16,428 bases of DNA from CAUZEO01 sp963578625 (lineage in GTDB: Bacteria > Verrucomicrobiota > Kiritimatiellia > SLOV01). The stretch is taken from positions 1-16,428 of the forward strand of contig CAUZEO010000078.1 of the NCBI GenBank assembly GCA_963578625.1, given 5' to 3'. A model generated the notes under the pieces. It was not told where the DNA came from, ran no database searches, and saw only the letters and a program-made list of their open reading frames with translations. Both the position numbers and the translations under genes were made by a program. This document shows, one piece after another, positions 1 to 6,554 of this stretch (within the stretch, counting starts at the first letter, position 1; every line of letters starts with the position of its first letter).

Positions 1-335
1 GCAAAGAGCAATTGTTCGGCGGTCATGTCCACCAGGATCAAGAGCTGCTCGTAAGGAAGCAGGTGCCAGTTCCGCCGAAGGACCGTCATGTAGGACCACT
101 GCCTGTGCTCGGGCGGGATCACGATCGCGGGGGGGAGGCCCATCGACGTCGCGATCGCGCAGATGTCATTCGCGGTGGCGCCGACGGTCGCCGCGATTCG
201 GTCGGGTTCGACGAGGTGCCAGTTTCGCCAAACGACCGCGTGCAACCGATCGGGAAAATGCGGAGCCTCCAGCGCCGCCGGGTGGGACCCGACAGGTAGC
301 TCTACATCGTGACCTTGCGGCGCATTGTCGTTCAT
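1..335 (-). CDS. N-terminal part of an uncharacterised protein with two RNWHL segments (runs off left edge)
   Basis: An open frame starts at ATG 335-333 and stays open to the window edge, giving about 111 residues. The protein begins MNDNAPQGHDVELP and has no signal peptide. It carries a duplicated short pattern: VWRNWHLVEPDRIA near residues 35-48 and VLRRNWHLLPYEQLL near residues 86-100, each followed by a helical-looking stretch. I remember this paired pattern at the start of long uncharacterised proteins in PVC bacteria, but I know no function for it. It lies 87 bp downstream of the DUF4838 gene on the same strand, so the two could be co-transcribed. No Shine-Dalgarno is visible, and a 17-bp inverted repeat sits just before the start. 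The frame uses 7 consecutive C bases (127-133 on the + strand) without disruption. That it is a real gene is well supported; the function is unknown. Confidence 0.7.
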   Translation of the reverse strand, partial: MNDNAPQGHDVELPVGSHPAALEAPHFPDRLHAVVWRNWHLVEPDRIAATVGATANDICAIATSMGLPPAIVIPPEHRQWSYMTVLRRNWHLLPYEQLLILVDMTAEQLLF

Positions 336-341
336 GGGACA

Positions 342-358
342 GCGCTTTACCAAAGCGC
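342..358 (-). promoter_or_regulatory. 17-bp inverted repeat just upstream of the left-edge gene
   Basis: The arms GCGCTTT and AAAGCGC are separated by 3 nt and end 6 nt before the ATG at 335. The position fits an operator or an RNA hairpin that hides the start region. No T-run follows it in either direction, so it is unlikely to be a terminator. The role is inferred from position only. Confidence 0.4.
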
Positions 359-422
359 AGGTGGTTATTACAACAAAAAGATCATCCGCTAGGGCCTGAT
401 CCAATAGGCTGAATGGTCCCTG

Positions 423-2636
423 TCACCGCGTGATCCGAACCGGTTTCCAAAGCCCGGCTGCGAAGTTGTCCTTGGTTACTCGGATGGCGAGTCGATGCTC
501 CTGATTCGGGTCCAGTGTCGGGGGCAGCGGGAAGGTCGAGGGTTGGTCCCATGCCTGGCCTTTCACCTCGCCTAGTTTCTTGCCGTCCAGGATGATCATC
601 GCGTCTCCATCGATTGCACCCAACCGTAGCTTTAAATTTTTCTCTCCTTCCGCGGCTCCGGGCAGGCGAAAACTGGTGCGGTACCAGGCTGCGCCGTGAT
701 AGTCGTGGCCCTGGTCCGTCCATGCTTTCATAATGCTGATCGGCGCCCAGGAAGCATCGATTTCCTGCTTATCCCAGCGTTCGGACCATCCGGCGCCGGA
801 CGGATCCGTTTTGAAGTGCCACTCTGCCGGCAGCGTGTGGACGACCTCCGGACCGGGCGAATGGAGAAGATCGTAGATCTCCAGGTTGGATTCCGGCAAT
901 GGCCACTCCGTGCCGGTCTCCTCAGCTTCTTTGCGCAGCCGGTCGTATGCTTTCGTGAACGCGTAGAGGACAGATCTCTGGGGATTGCGCACACGTTCGC
1001 GGTAGGACCGGTGATCCCCCGCCGCGGCCTCTGCACTTTGAAGAATTTCCCACGCTTTGCCGAGGGTGTCGATCGAAAGAAACTTAGCGTCGGGCGGCGA
1101 CGACAGGTTCAGGTAATCGCCCGACTCTTCCACGGCATCATGAATCAGGTTCACGTACGCCAGAACATCTTTTGCCGCCGGACCGTAGAAGCCGTGAATG
1201 AATTCCTCGATCAGCGCTTTGTCGTCGAGTGCGGGATCCCACATGAGTTTCGCCAGCAGCCACGATCGCAACTCCGGCATCGCGGTCTCAGGAGAGTTTC
1301 GGTTGGGGTACCCTCCAAAGATTCCTTTGACGTTGTTCTCGACCATGAATCGTATGTTCGGCGCCTGCGTGCGCAGGTTGGGATGAGGCAACATGAGGTA
1401 CGTGAAGTTGCCGACATAGTCCCACAGGTAGAGCCGGTCGCAGATTTTCGCCCAGCCCAGCAAATCTTCGCGGAACTTATTGTGGCGGGAAGGGTCACCA
1501 TCCGCATTCTCGTCACGATGTTCGAAGTACGGCGTGCTGGTTGAACAACCGATCGGGCAGAGCCGGACGGTTAGCTTGTCGTGCGGCTTCGTATGCCTGG
1601 GTGGTGTTTGGGAATAATGATAAGCCAGCGTGCTATACATCATCTCCGGGAAATCCTTTTCCAACTCGGCGATCACTTTGTTTGCGAACTGGATAATTAA
1701 ACCCGCCGGATTGTCTTCCTCCTCCACCGCCGTGCAGGGCGCGCACATGCATCGGTTCGGTTCCCCCGCATCGTCGATCTGCGAGATATCATAGATGTCG
1801 GCCCAGGGGTGCCAGTTCAGGGCCAGCTTCGAATTTTCTACGTACTGTCTGAACATCTCTTCATTGGTCAGACAGAGGGACGTTCCGCTGTACTGTGGCA
1901 CTTTGTGCACTCGTTCCCCATCGATGAGGCTGAACCATTCAGGGTGCGATTCGAAATAAACATTGGGGGGAATGACGGTCCAGAAAGTGTGGGAGCTCCA
2001 CTTGCTTTGCGCGATATAGTTAATCGATTTGCCTCCCTGGTGCGCACCCACGCGATGCTTCCTGCCGTTCAGCTTGGACTTGACGGACCAGTTGCCGTCC
2101 AGGGCCCGATAGTCGGTTGTCTCGCGTGTTTCCAGCACCGGGGCATACCGCACATCGAGGTCTTCCACCTTGAGTGTGGGACGGGAGGGAATGGTTTCCG
2201 CGCCGGGCGCCCAGAACCGGCAGCCGACGGCGTTTTCGAGAAAAGTGTAGACCGCATAGTACGTGCCCCGAGGTTCTCCGCCGGCCAGGATCAGGTCTTC
2301 GCCGGCGGTTCGAATCACGATTCCTTCCTTGCCCAATCCGTCGGTAGTGAATTCTTCGTCCCGGGATTTTGCCGCTTTCGGGCCGACGAAGATGTTCGCG
2401 ATCCCGGTTTCCGGGCGGTGCTGAACGTTGAAATCCGCTCCCGTCACCCTCTGTAGATATCGGGCAAGCTCCCCGGCCGCATGGCGAACGGGCGTAGGTG
2501 CATCGGAGGCCACCAGGACGGCGGCCCTGCTCTGCCCGTTTTCTGAAAGGGTTACTCCTGCTGAGGAAGCGGCGCAATGCGCAGAAACCCACATCCCCAT
2601 CAACAGGGCTGTGCTGAACTCGTTTCTTCGTATCAT
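423..2636 (-). CDS. Secreted DUF4838-family protein, probable carbohydrate-active enzyme
   Basis: The product is 737 aa from the chosen ATG at 2636. An upstream in-frame GTG at 2681 would add 15 polar residues before the hydrophobic leader, so I prefer the ATG, which gives a signal peptide (MIRRNEFSTALLMGMW..., cleavage near residue 25). Residues about 27-150 resemble the alpha/beta domain that precedes the catalytic barrel in GH67/GH20-type glycosidases (AAGELARYLQRVTGA; GTYYAVYTFLENAVGCRFWAPG). The middle part matches my memory of DUF4838 (NEEMFRQYV, CMCAPC, LRLCPIGCS, LYLWDYVGNF). The last 110 residues look like a beta-sandwich sugar-binding module of the kind found in GH2 enzymes (AAWYRTSFRLP, IILDGKKLGE). 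DUF4838 has no assigned activity that I know of, so the reaction is unknown; extracytoplasmic polysaccharide processing is an inference. A C-x-C-x2-C cluster around CMCAPC could bind a metal or form disulfides. Confidence 0.85.
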   Translation of the reverse strand: MIRRNEFSTALLMGMWVSAHCAASSAGVTLSENGQSRAAVLVASDAPTPVRHAAGELARYLQRVTGADFNVQHRPETGIANIFVGPKAAKSRDEEFTTDGLGKEGIVIRTAGEDLILAGGEPRGTYYAVYTFLENAVGCRFWAPGAETIPSRPTLKVEDLDVRYAPVLETRETTDYRALDGNWSVKSKLNGRKHRVGAHQGGKSINYIAQSKWSSHTFWTVIPPNVYFESHPEWFSLIDGERVHKVPQYSGTSLCLTNEEMFRQYVENSKLALNWHPWADIYDISQIDDAGEPNRCMCAPCTAVEEEDNPAGLIIQFANKVIAELEKDFPEMMYSTLAYHYSQTPPRHTKPHDKLTVRLCPIGCSTSTPYFEHRDENADGDPSRHNKFREDLLGWAKICDRLYLWDYVGNFTYLMLPHPNLRTQAPNIRFMVENNVKGIFGGYPNRNSPETAMPELRSWLLAKLMWDPALDDKALIEEFIHGFYGPAAKDVLAYVNLIHDAVEESGDYLNLSSPPDAKFLSIDTLGKAWEILQSAEAAAGDHRSYRERVRNPQRSVLYAFTKAYDRLRKEAEETGTEWPLPESNLEIYDLLHSPGPEVVHTLPAEWHFKTDPSGAGWSERWDKQEIDASWAPISIMKAWTDQGHDYHGAAWYRTSFRLPGAAEGEKNLKLRLGAIDGDAMIILDGKKLGEVKGQAWDQPSTFPLPPTLDPNQEHRLAIRVTKDNFAAGLWKPVRITR

Positions 2637-2756
2637 GGACTTGTCTCTATCGGAATGAAGGACTCGGCGCACAGTTTGCACCCGGCCACTTTCATGTCAA
2701 GGGCAACGGGTCCCCGTACTGCTTCACCCACTCCGCCTGGTTGAGCGAAAAAAACT

Positions 2757-2783
2757 GGGGACAGGCGACTGGGCCTGCCCCCC
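2757..2783 (-). terminator. Second rho-independent terminator downstream of the DUF481-like gene
   Basis: On the minus strand a 10-bp stem (GGGGCAGGC pairing with GCCTGTCCCC, one mismatch, 6-nt loop) is followed by AG and seven T residues (about 2748-2756). It lies directly beyond the first terminator. Because the hairpin is close to symmetric it could also be a REP-type element, but no second copy was seen in the window. Confidence 0.6.
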
Positions 2784-2787
2784 GCAG

Positions 2788-2813
2788 AAAAAGCCGCCGA
2801 TTTTTACGGGCGG
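2788..2813 (-). terminator. Rho-independent terminator overlapping the stop of the DUF481-like gene
   Basis: On the minus strand CCGCC (2813-2809) pairs with GGCGG (2798-2794) across a 10-nt A-rich loop and is followed by CTTTTT. The stop codon TAA (2806-2804) lies in the loop. It should end transcripts coming from the aldolase and barrel genes before the DUF4838 gene. Confidence 0.65.
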
Positions 2814-3547
2814 TACACCAAGCCTGCCGTGATGAAAAGATCGTTGTCTTTCAATCCGACACCGGGTGTTTTGTCGAAACGGTCGTCGATGGCGATTCGA
2901 AGGTTCACCATGGAATTTATGGCTGCCTCGACGGCGATCCCCGCGTTGAGCAGGTAATCGCCGAAGTCATCGAGCTGCGGCAGATATTCGAGATACTGCG
3001 AGAGATGGGCCGTTTCGCTCAACACCTGGGTCCACCGCTGACCAATCCGAAGCGCCACCCCATCGTCAGTCCTGTTCGCGACGTCTTCGGTGAAAAAGGA
3101 TACGCCGATCTCGCCGGCGACCTCGGTTGTGTCGTTTTGCACAAGGTAGCGACCGTAGCCGGGGCCAATGTACCAACGGGAATCCATCTTGGCGATGTCG
3201 TCCCATCGGAAAGTCGAGGTCAGATACCCGTAGTCGACGTCCGAGAAGAGCCGGTTGTACTGGGCGACCGCCTCGATGTTTTCCGTCGAGGTTTTGCTGT
3301 TGGTCTCCCCGTAACGATAGTCGGCCCGGGAGAAGAACTCGTTCTGGGCCCAATTTTTTGCGGCCTCGGCGCCAAGTGTCAATGCCACCGTATCGCTGTT
3401 GCCGTCCGCCAGGTTCAAACCGAAGTCGATAGCGAAAGCCCATACGCCTTCTTCCATTTCCACGTCTGCGGCGAATGCGCTGCCGCCCGCGGTGAGCGCT
3501 ACGCCACAGACAATCATAGCCAGGAGATTGTAGATTTTCTTAATCAT
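2804..3547 (-). CDS. DUF481-like outer-membrane beta-barrel protein
   Basis: The product is 247 aa starting at ATG 3547 (MIKKIYNLLAMIVCGVALTA). A signal peptide with likely cleavage after AFA at residue 26 sets this start; the longer frame from 3598 would bury the leader behind 17 charged residues. AAGGA lies about 14 nt upstream, which is weak. The mature part shows alternating aromatic and polar strands (WAFAIDFGLNLADGNSDTVALTLGAEA, ADYRYGETNSKTSTENI, GPGYGRYLVQNDTTEVAGEIGVSFF, LFITAGLVYRP). This matches the DUF481/YdiY-type family of salt-inducible outer-membrane proteins, about 250 aa long. The 'GNS-T' then 'DYRYGETN--T-T-N' order is typical of that family. Its role there is not established. 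It lies 112 bp downstream of the aldolase gene on the same strand and is followed by tandem terminators. Confidence 0.8.
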   Translation of the reverse strand: MIKKIYNLLAMIVCGVALTAGGSAFAADVEMEEGVWAFAIDFGLNLADGNSDTVALTLGAEAAKNWAQNEFFSRADYRYGETNSKTSTENIEAVAQYNRLFSDVDYGYLTSTFRWDDIAKMDSRWYIGPGYGRYLVQNDTTEVAGEIGVSFFTEDVANRTDDGVALRIGQRWTQVLSETAHLSQYLEYLPQLDDFGDYLLNAGIAVEAAINSMVNLRIAIDDRFDKTPGVGLKDNDLFITAGLVYRP

Positions 3548-3582
3548 TGTCGTCTCATGTTCCTTTCGTTTTGGTTTCCTTC

Positions 3583-3660
3583 GCATGCCATACGGCATTC
3601 CGTTACCCCTGCTGTTTCAGCAGGTCGAGAATCTCCGTGAAGAGGCCGGCTGCAGCCGGC
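3583..3660 (-). promoter_or_regulatory. Three stacked hairpins between the aldolase and DUF481-like genes
   Basis: Three perfect inverted repeats fill this spacer: a 16-bp palindrome at 3645-3660 (arms GCCGGC around TGCA), a 7-bp stem at 3608-3624 (CCTGCTG, loop TTT, CAGCAGG) and a 5-bp stem at 3585-3598 (ATGCC, loop of 4, GGCAT). None is followed by a T-run on the minus strand. They could attenuate or process the transcript between the two genes, or form a structured leader for the downstream gene. The hairpins are plain in the sequence; the function is inferred. Confidence 0.4.
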
Positions 3661-4436
3661 TACCTTCCGGGAAAGGAGTCCCGGATCTCTTTGCTTTTCG
3701 CTTCCAGCGCGTTTTTCATGGCGATGTATTCGCCGGTGAAGACCAGGAGGCGGGCGCCCTTGTCGTACCAATCCCGGGCGGCCTCGTCGGTGAAGGTAGG
3801 CCCGCCCCACGCAATGCCGTTTGCGGCGGCAGCGGCCGCGACGCGATCGGCCACTTCGTCGAGGGTCCACGAAATCGTCGGGTGGTGTTTAACGCGCAGG
3901 GACAGGTCACCCCATCCAATGAAAAGTGCGTCGATCCCCTCGACCGCCGCGATGGCTTCGACCTGCTCGACCGCTTCGATCAATTCGATTTGGGCGACCA
4001 GGAACGTCTCCCGATTCGCATCCTCGGGGTACGGGCCATCGCCCTTGAGGTAATAATCGCCGTCGAGTCCCGCCCCGTCCATACCGCGGTTGCCGAGGGG
4101 CGGGAACTTTACCGCACGGACGATTTGCTCTGCTTCCTCCGCTGACGAGATCAGGGGGAGCATCAAGCCGCTGGCCCCGTCTTCCAGATACCGATAGAGG
4201 GTGTTGGCGTCGCGGTGACCGGTGCGGATCATGCTGTCGATGTCGCTCAGGTGGCAGAAAGCCAGCAGTGCCTGGAGCTCGCGATCTTCCATTGCGCGGT
4301 GCTCCAGGTCGATCCAGATGCAATCGAAGCCGTAGTGTGCCGAGTGCCTAACAAAGTGCGGAGCGAAGCATCCCAGGGCACTGAGGCAAGCCAGTTCGTT
4401 TGCCCGCCATCTCTCCAATGTCTTACTTTTTCTCAC
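3660..4436 (-). CDS. HpcH/HpaI-type class II aldolase
   Basis: The product is 258 aa from a GTG start at 4436. An AAGGAGA Shine-Dalgarno at 4448-4442 with good spacing decides this start over the much longer open frame reaching 4784. The family (PF03328) reversibly cleaves 2-keto-3-deoxy sugar acids or 2,4-dihydroxy acids to pyruvate or a related oxoacid and an aldehyde, using a divalent metal. Visible motifs are the barrel motif WIDLEH (41-46, catalytic His46), Arg71 (MIRTG), GLMLP (90-94), the metal ligand Glu151 in AQIE, and Asp177 in GWGDLS (174-179). The length is the family norm. The cytosolic enzyme fits a sugar-acid catabolic role beside carbohydrate-active genes, but the substrate cannot be read from the sequence. 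After its TAG stop the frame stays open for 17 more codons (ending ILDLLKQQG), discussed as a finding. Confidence 0.88.
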   Translation of the reverse strand: MRKSKTLERWRANELACLSALGCFAPHFVRHSAHYGFDCIWIDLEHRAMEDRELQALLAFCHLSDIDSMIRTGHRDANTLYRYLEDGASGLMLPLISSAEEAEQIVRAVKFPPLGNRGMDGAGLDGDYYLKGDGPYPEDANRETFLVAQIELIEAVEQVEAIAAVEGIDALFIGWGDLSLRVKHHPTISWTLDEVADRVAAAAAANGIAWGGPTFTDEAARDWYDKGARLLVFTGEYIAMKNALEAKSKEIRDSFPGR

Positions 4437-4581
4437 TGCAATCTCCTTTTTTCCCGGCCATCCTACACGGGCGGTCCGAACTTTGAAAGCCCCGCCCGCT
4501 TGTCTTTTGTGTGAACGTGTGTTTTCAGGGTACGGTCTAGGTGGGCGGGGTATTGCGCGGACGAACGTAAGGATGTGAAAT

Positions 4582-4800
4582 GTGAAGAACTCGATATTTA
4601 CGTATTGGAGATACCTTTCCGTCCTGCTCGTGCCCATCCTCGGGAGTGGTGCGGGATGCGCTGCGGTGGCGGCCGGAGCTGCCGGAGGATCGGGTCTGGC
4701 GTACATGATTGGAGACCTGGAGACGAAGGTGAACGCGACTCCCAAGGAAGTCGCGGCGCCGAAACAGGATTCGTCCGGCAGCATCGGCCACTCATCATCG
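4582..4800 (+). pseudogene. Truncated DUF3568-like lipoprotein gene
   Basis: A GTG start at 4582 follows AAGGAT (4569-4574). The product begins MKNSIFTYWRYLSVLLVPIL, a lipoprotein-type leader with Cys27 in GSGAGC as probable lipid anchor. It continues CAAVAAGAAGGSGLAYMIGDLETKVNATPKEV, which matches the start of DUF3568 lipoproteins I remember from PVC bacteria (GC, then Ala/Gly run, then Y-x-x-G-x-L-x-x-x-x-x-x-P). After about residue 57 the similarity stops and the frame runs into sequence antisense to a transposase remnant. The open frame formally ends at 4950, but the part after about 4800 looks non-native. The best reading is a lipoprotein gene disrupted by an insertion; a short intact lipoprotein is the alternative. 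Confidence 0.55.
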
Positions 4801-4892
4801 ATCTTATTTGCCCACGCTCCGCCGCGCGGCGACAGGGCCAGGCCCAGGCACAGGTTCTGGTACCTCCGGTTGTTCTCTTGCGGCCGGGAGCT

Positions 4893-5355
4893 TCAGATGG
4901 TGAGCCGGGCAAGCAGGAGTATCCGCAGTTGTGGGTTGGAGACGTTGTGAATGTGGTCGAAGCAAAAGTTGCTCTTCCAGGGTTTGAAGATGTTTTCTAT
5001 CCGCCAGCGTACGGCGTATAGCGCCGCGATCTGTTTGGGGGTCATCCGATCTTTTGAGAGGGTGGTGATAAAAATCGACCAACCCATCAAGTAGAGCACC
5101 TCTTTGGATGGATGTTTCCCGTTGGTTTTTTTGGCCTTCATGCTGCGTAAATTGGCGGGTTCCTTTGTAACGGGGAAAGCAACAAGCCTGACCGGGACGG
5201 GTTTGTTTTTTCAGAGCCCAGCACCACCTCCATATCCTCCGAACCGTTCTTTTTGAGCCGTTCGGCGAGGTCCAACCTCTCCGAGGTCTCTATAGTGCGA
5301 AACAGGCTCGGGGCTGATGGCTTAGTTCGCAGTGAAGGGCATATATCTTGAATTC
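4893..5355 (-). pseudogene. 3' remnant of an IS4-family transposase gene, frameshifted
   Basis: On the minus strand the downstream 105 or so codons read VPVRLVAFPVTKE, then LYLMGWSIFITTL, then YAVRWRIENIFKPWKS. The last has the exact Y-(2)-R-(3)-E-(6)-K signature of IS4-type DDE transposases, including the catalytic Glu. The frame ends at TGA 4895-4893 after LLLARLTI. Upstream similarity continues in another frame (FRTIETSERLDLAERLKKNG...EVVLGSEK). The switch falls at a six-T run on the + strand (5206-5211), so the gene carries a frameshift or a sequencing error there. The first half of the transposase, with the first Asp motif, is missing. Terminal inverted repeats were not identified. The remnant abuts the broken lipoprotein gene on one side and the AbrB-like gene on the other. 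Confidence 0.8.
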
Positions 5356-5373
5356 ATGTATCAACAAATCTCC

Positions 5374-5401
5374 TTGGTAGGTAGTATATATACTATATAG
5401 C
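5374..5401 (+). promoter_or_regulatory. Promoter and 14-bp palindromic operator of the AbrB-like gene
   Basis: TAGTATATATACTA (5382-5395) is a perfect palindrome 25 bp before the ATG at 5420. A possible -35 TTGGTA (5374-5379) and -10 TATAGC (5396-5401) with a 16-bp spacer would place the palindrome between the two promoter boxes, the usual site for a repressor. AbrB/MazE-type antitoxins commonly bind AT-rich palindromes in their own promoters. The palindrome is certain, while the promoter boxes are weak matches. Confidence 0.5.
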
Positions 5402-5419
5402 CGTAGGCAGGGAAAACCC

Positions 5420-5617
5420 ATGGGATATCCAGTAAAAATCCAGAAAGTCGAACGCCCCACGAACAAGTCCTACTACGTGAACTTACCCGCGGCCCTGGCA
5501 GAGGCCGTGGAGATGGGAAAAGGAGAAGAGTGCGAATGGTTAGTCGAAGATCGAAATACTTTTGTGCTTCGACGAAAAAACAAAAACCCAAGTGTGACTA
5601 AGAAAAAAGCCCCTTAA
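5420..5617 (+). CDS. AbrB/MazE-like SpoVT-fold DNA-binding protein
   Basis: The product is 65 aa: MGYPVKIQKVERPTNKSYYVNLPAALAEAVEMGKG, then EECEWLVEDRNTFVLRRK. The pattern of basic strand, 'YYVNLP' turn, helix with 'LAEAVEMGKGEECEW' and a terminal strand is the swapped-hairpin AbrB fold (about 50 residues), with a lysine-rich tail. The start is supported by AGGGA 8 nt upstream. Close relatives that I recall often sit beside IS4-family transposase genes in PVC and proteobacterial genomes. The transposase remnant here is divergent rather than downstream, so the pair may have been rearranged. No toxin gene is visible next to it. The likely role is an autoregulated repressor belonging to the insertion element rather than half of a toxin-antitoxin pair. 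The fold is fairly sure; the partner is inferred. Confidence 0.75.
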   Translation: MGYPVKIQKVERPTNKSYYVNLPAALAEAVEMGKGEECEWLVEDRNTFVLRRKNKNPSVTKKKAP

Positions 5618-5641
5618 CTTGACGCGTATGCCGCAAGGGGC
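5603..5641 (-). terminator. Leftward rho-independent terminator overlapping the end of the AbrB-like gene
   Basis: Arms GCCCCTT (5609-5615) and AAGGGGC (5635-5641) form a perfect 7-bp stem with a 19-nt loop. Read on the minus strand the stem is followed by six T residues (5608-5603), as a terminator needs. On the + strand no T-run follows. No leftward gene ends here, so it may shield the transposase or the AbrB region from transcripts coming from the right. Confidence 0.5.
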
Positions 5642-5837
5642 AGGGATTCACCGCCGGATTACGCGGTATGCCTTGCTGTCCTGGGTGGGGGTGATGTCCC
5701 GAATCATCGAAGAGTAGGACGCGTTGGAAACCCGTTTGCTATGGATGCGGATGCTACATCGCATGCTGTATTAGTGTTTTGGCTTGTTCTTGCGCGGGCG
5801 GGAGCCTTTTGATTGAATCCGCGCTTGGGAAAACAGA
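5618..5837. other. Spacer between the AbrB-like gene and the sulfotransferase
   Basis: Apart from the leftward terminator at its left end, this holds a 29-codon open frame at about 5627-5716 (MPQGAGIHRRITRYALLSWVGVMSRIIEE). It has no recognisable Shine-Dalgarno and I do not recognise the product. It could be a scrap of a displaced element gene. Nothing else was identified. Confidence 0.3.
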
Positions 5838-6554
5838 ATGTTCACAACCACCGTCATCGGCCGGGGCCACTCGGGTACCCGCGCCATCTCCCACACGTTG
5901 TCCGCCAGTGGAGTCTATATGGGACACAGGCTTAATCCTTCCGGTGACAAGGTTCCGGAGCAGCCCATGTACGATGCCTGCCGGATTTTCGGCAAATATG
6001 TCGAGTGGAAAGGGGGGCTCTCGTGGGATTTTTCGGCCGTGTATTCGGGAGATATAGAACCGGCGTTTGAGCGGCTGATCAACGAGTATCTTGACGATGT
6101 TCTGCACAGCCGGAGGCCCTGCAGGGGCTGGAAGATTCCCGAAACGACTCTTTGCTATCCGTGGATCCTCAGGATGTTCCCGGACGTGAAGTACATCCAC
6201 TGGGTGCGTGACCCGCGCGACGGCATTCTCGGCGAGCATATTACCGACGATCTCGACCGATTCGGCATACAGCACTCCGAGTGTTTCGATGTTCGGGAGC
6301 GGCGGGCGATCTCCTGGTACTACCAGTACCAGTTGATGAAACATACGCCGAAGCCGAAGCACTGGATCCAGGTCCGGTTCGAGGATTTCGTGATGAAGCA
6401 GGATAAGACACTGAAACGGCTGGAAGATTTTCTCGAAATTCCACTGGCCCGTATCGTGGTTCGGCCTGACTCCGTCGGGCGCTGGAAAACGGATACGGAT
6501 CGCCACACATTCGATTTCCTGCGGGAGGCGATGGTGGAGAACGGGTACGAATAG
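5838..6554 (+). CDS. PAPS-dependent sulfotransferase family protein
   Basis: The product is 238 aa and transfers sulfate from 3'-phosphoadenosine-5'-phosphosulfate to an unknown acceptor. The 5'-phosphosulfate loop is seen at VIGRGHSGTRAISHTL (residues 6-21) and the 3'-phosphate motif at YIHWVRDPRD (119-128). The later RFEDF segment (180-184) and the helix QDKTLKRLEDFLEI (188-201) are also typical. The start ATG at 5838 lies only five residues before the P-loop strand, as expected, with GGGA about 8 nt upstream. There is no signal peptide, so it is cytosolic. Bacterial members modify polysaccharides, lipids or small molecules, and neither neighbour fixes the acceptor. The gene stands alone on its strand and ends in a perfect palindrome. 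Confidence 0.85.
   Translation: MFTTTVIGRGHSGTRAISHTLSASGVYMGHRLNPSGDKVPEQPMYDACRIFGKYVEWKGGLSWDFSAVYSGDIEPAFERLINEYLDDVLHSRRPCRGWKIPETTLCYPWILRMFPDVKYIHWVRDPRDGILGEHITDDLDRFGIQHSECFDVRERRAISWYYQYQLMKHTPKPKHWIQVRFEDFVMKQDKTLKRLEDFLEIPLARIVVRPDSVGRWKTDTDRHTFDFLREAMVENGYE

Noticed and set aside
696..1544. Long rightward open frame of 282 codons opposite the DUF4838 gene
   Set aside because: It is a shadow of a well-supported gene on the other strand, with no start signal and no recognisable protein features.
4490..4550. 8-bp inverted repeat CCCCGCCC / GGGCGGGG in the aldolase-lipoprotein spacer
   Set aside because: The arms are GC-rich, short and 45 nt apart, so this is not clearly beyond chance.
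4437..4784. N-terminal extension of the aldolase frame to 4784
   Set aside because: The extension is low in family similarity, overlaps the divergent lipoprotein start, and a strong Shine-Dalgarno precedes the GTG at 4436.
5420..5617. Toxin-antitoxin pair
   Set aside because: Only the antitoxin-like protein is present; no PemK, PIN or other toxin frame lies on either side.
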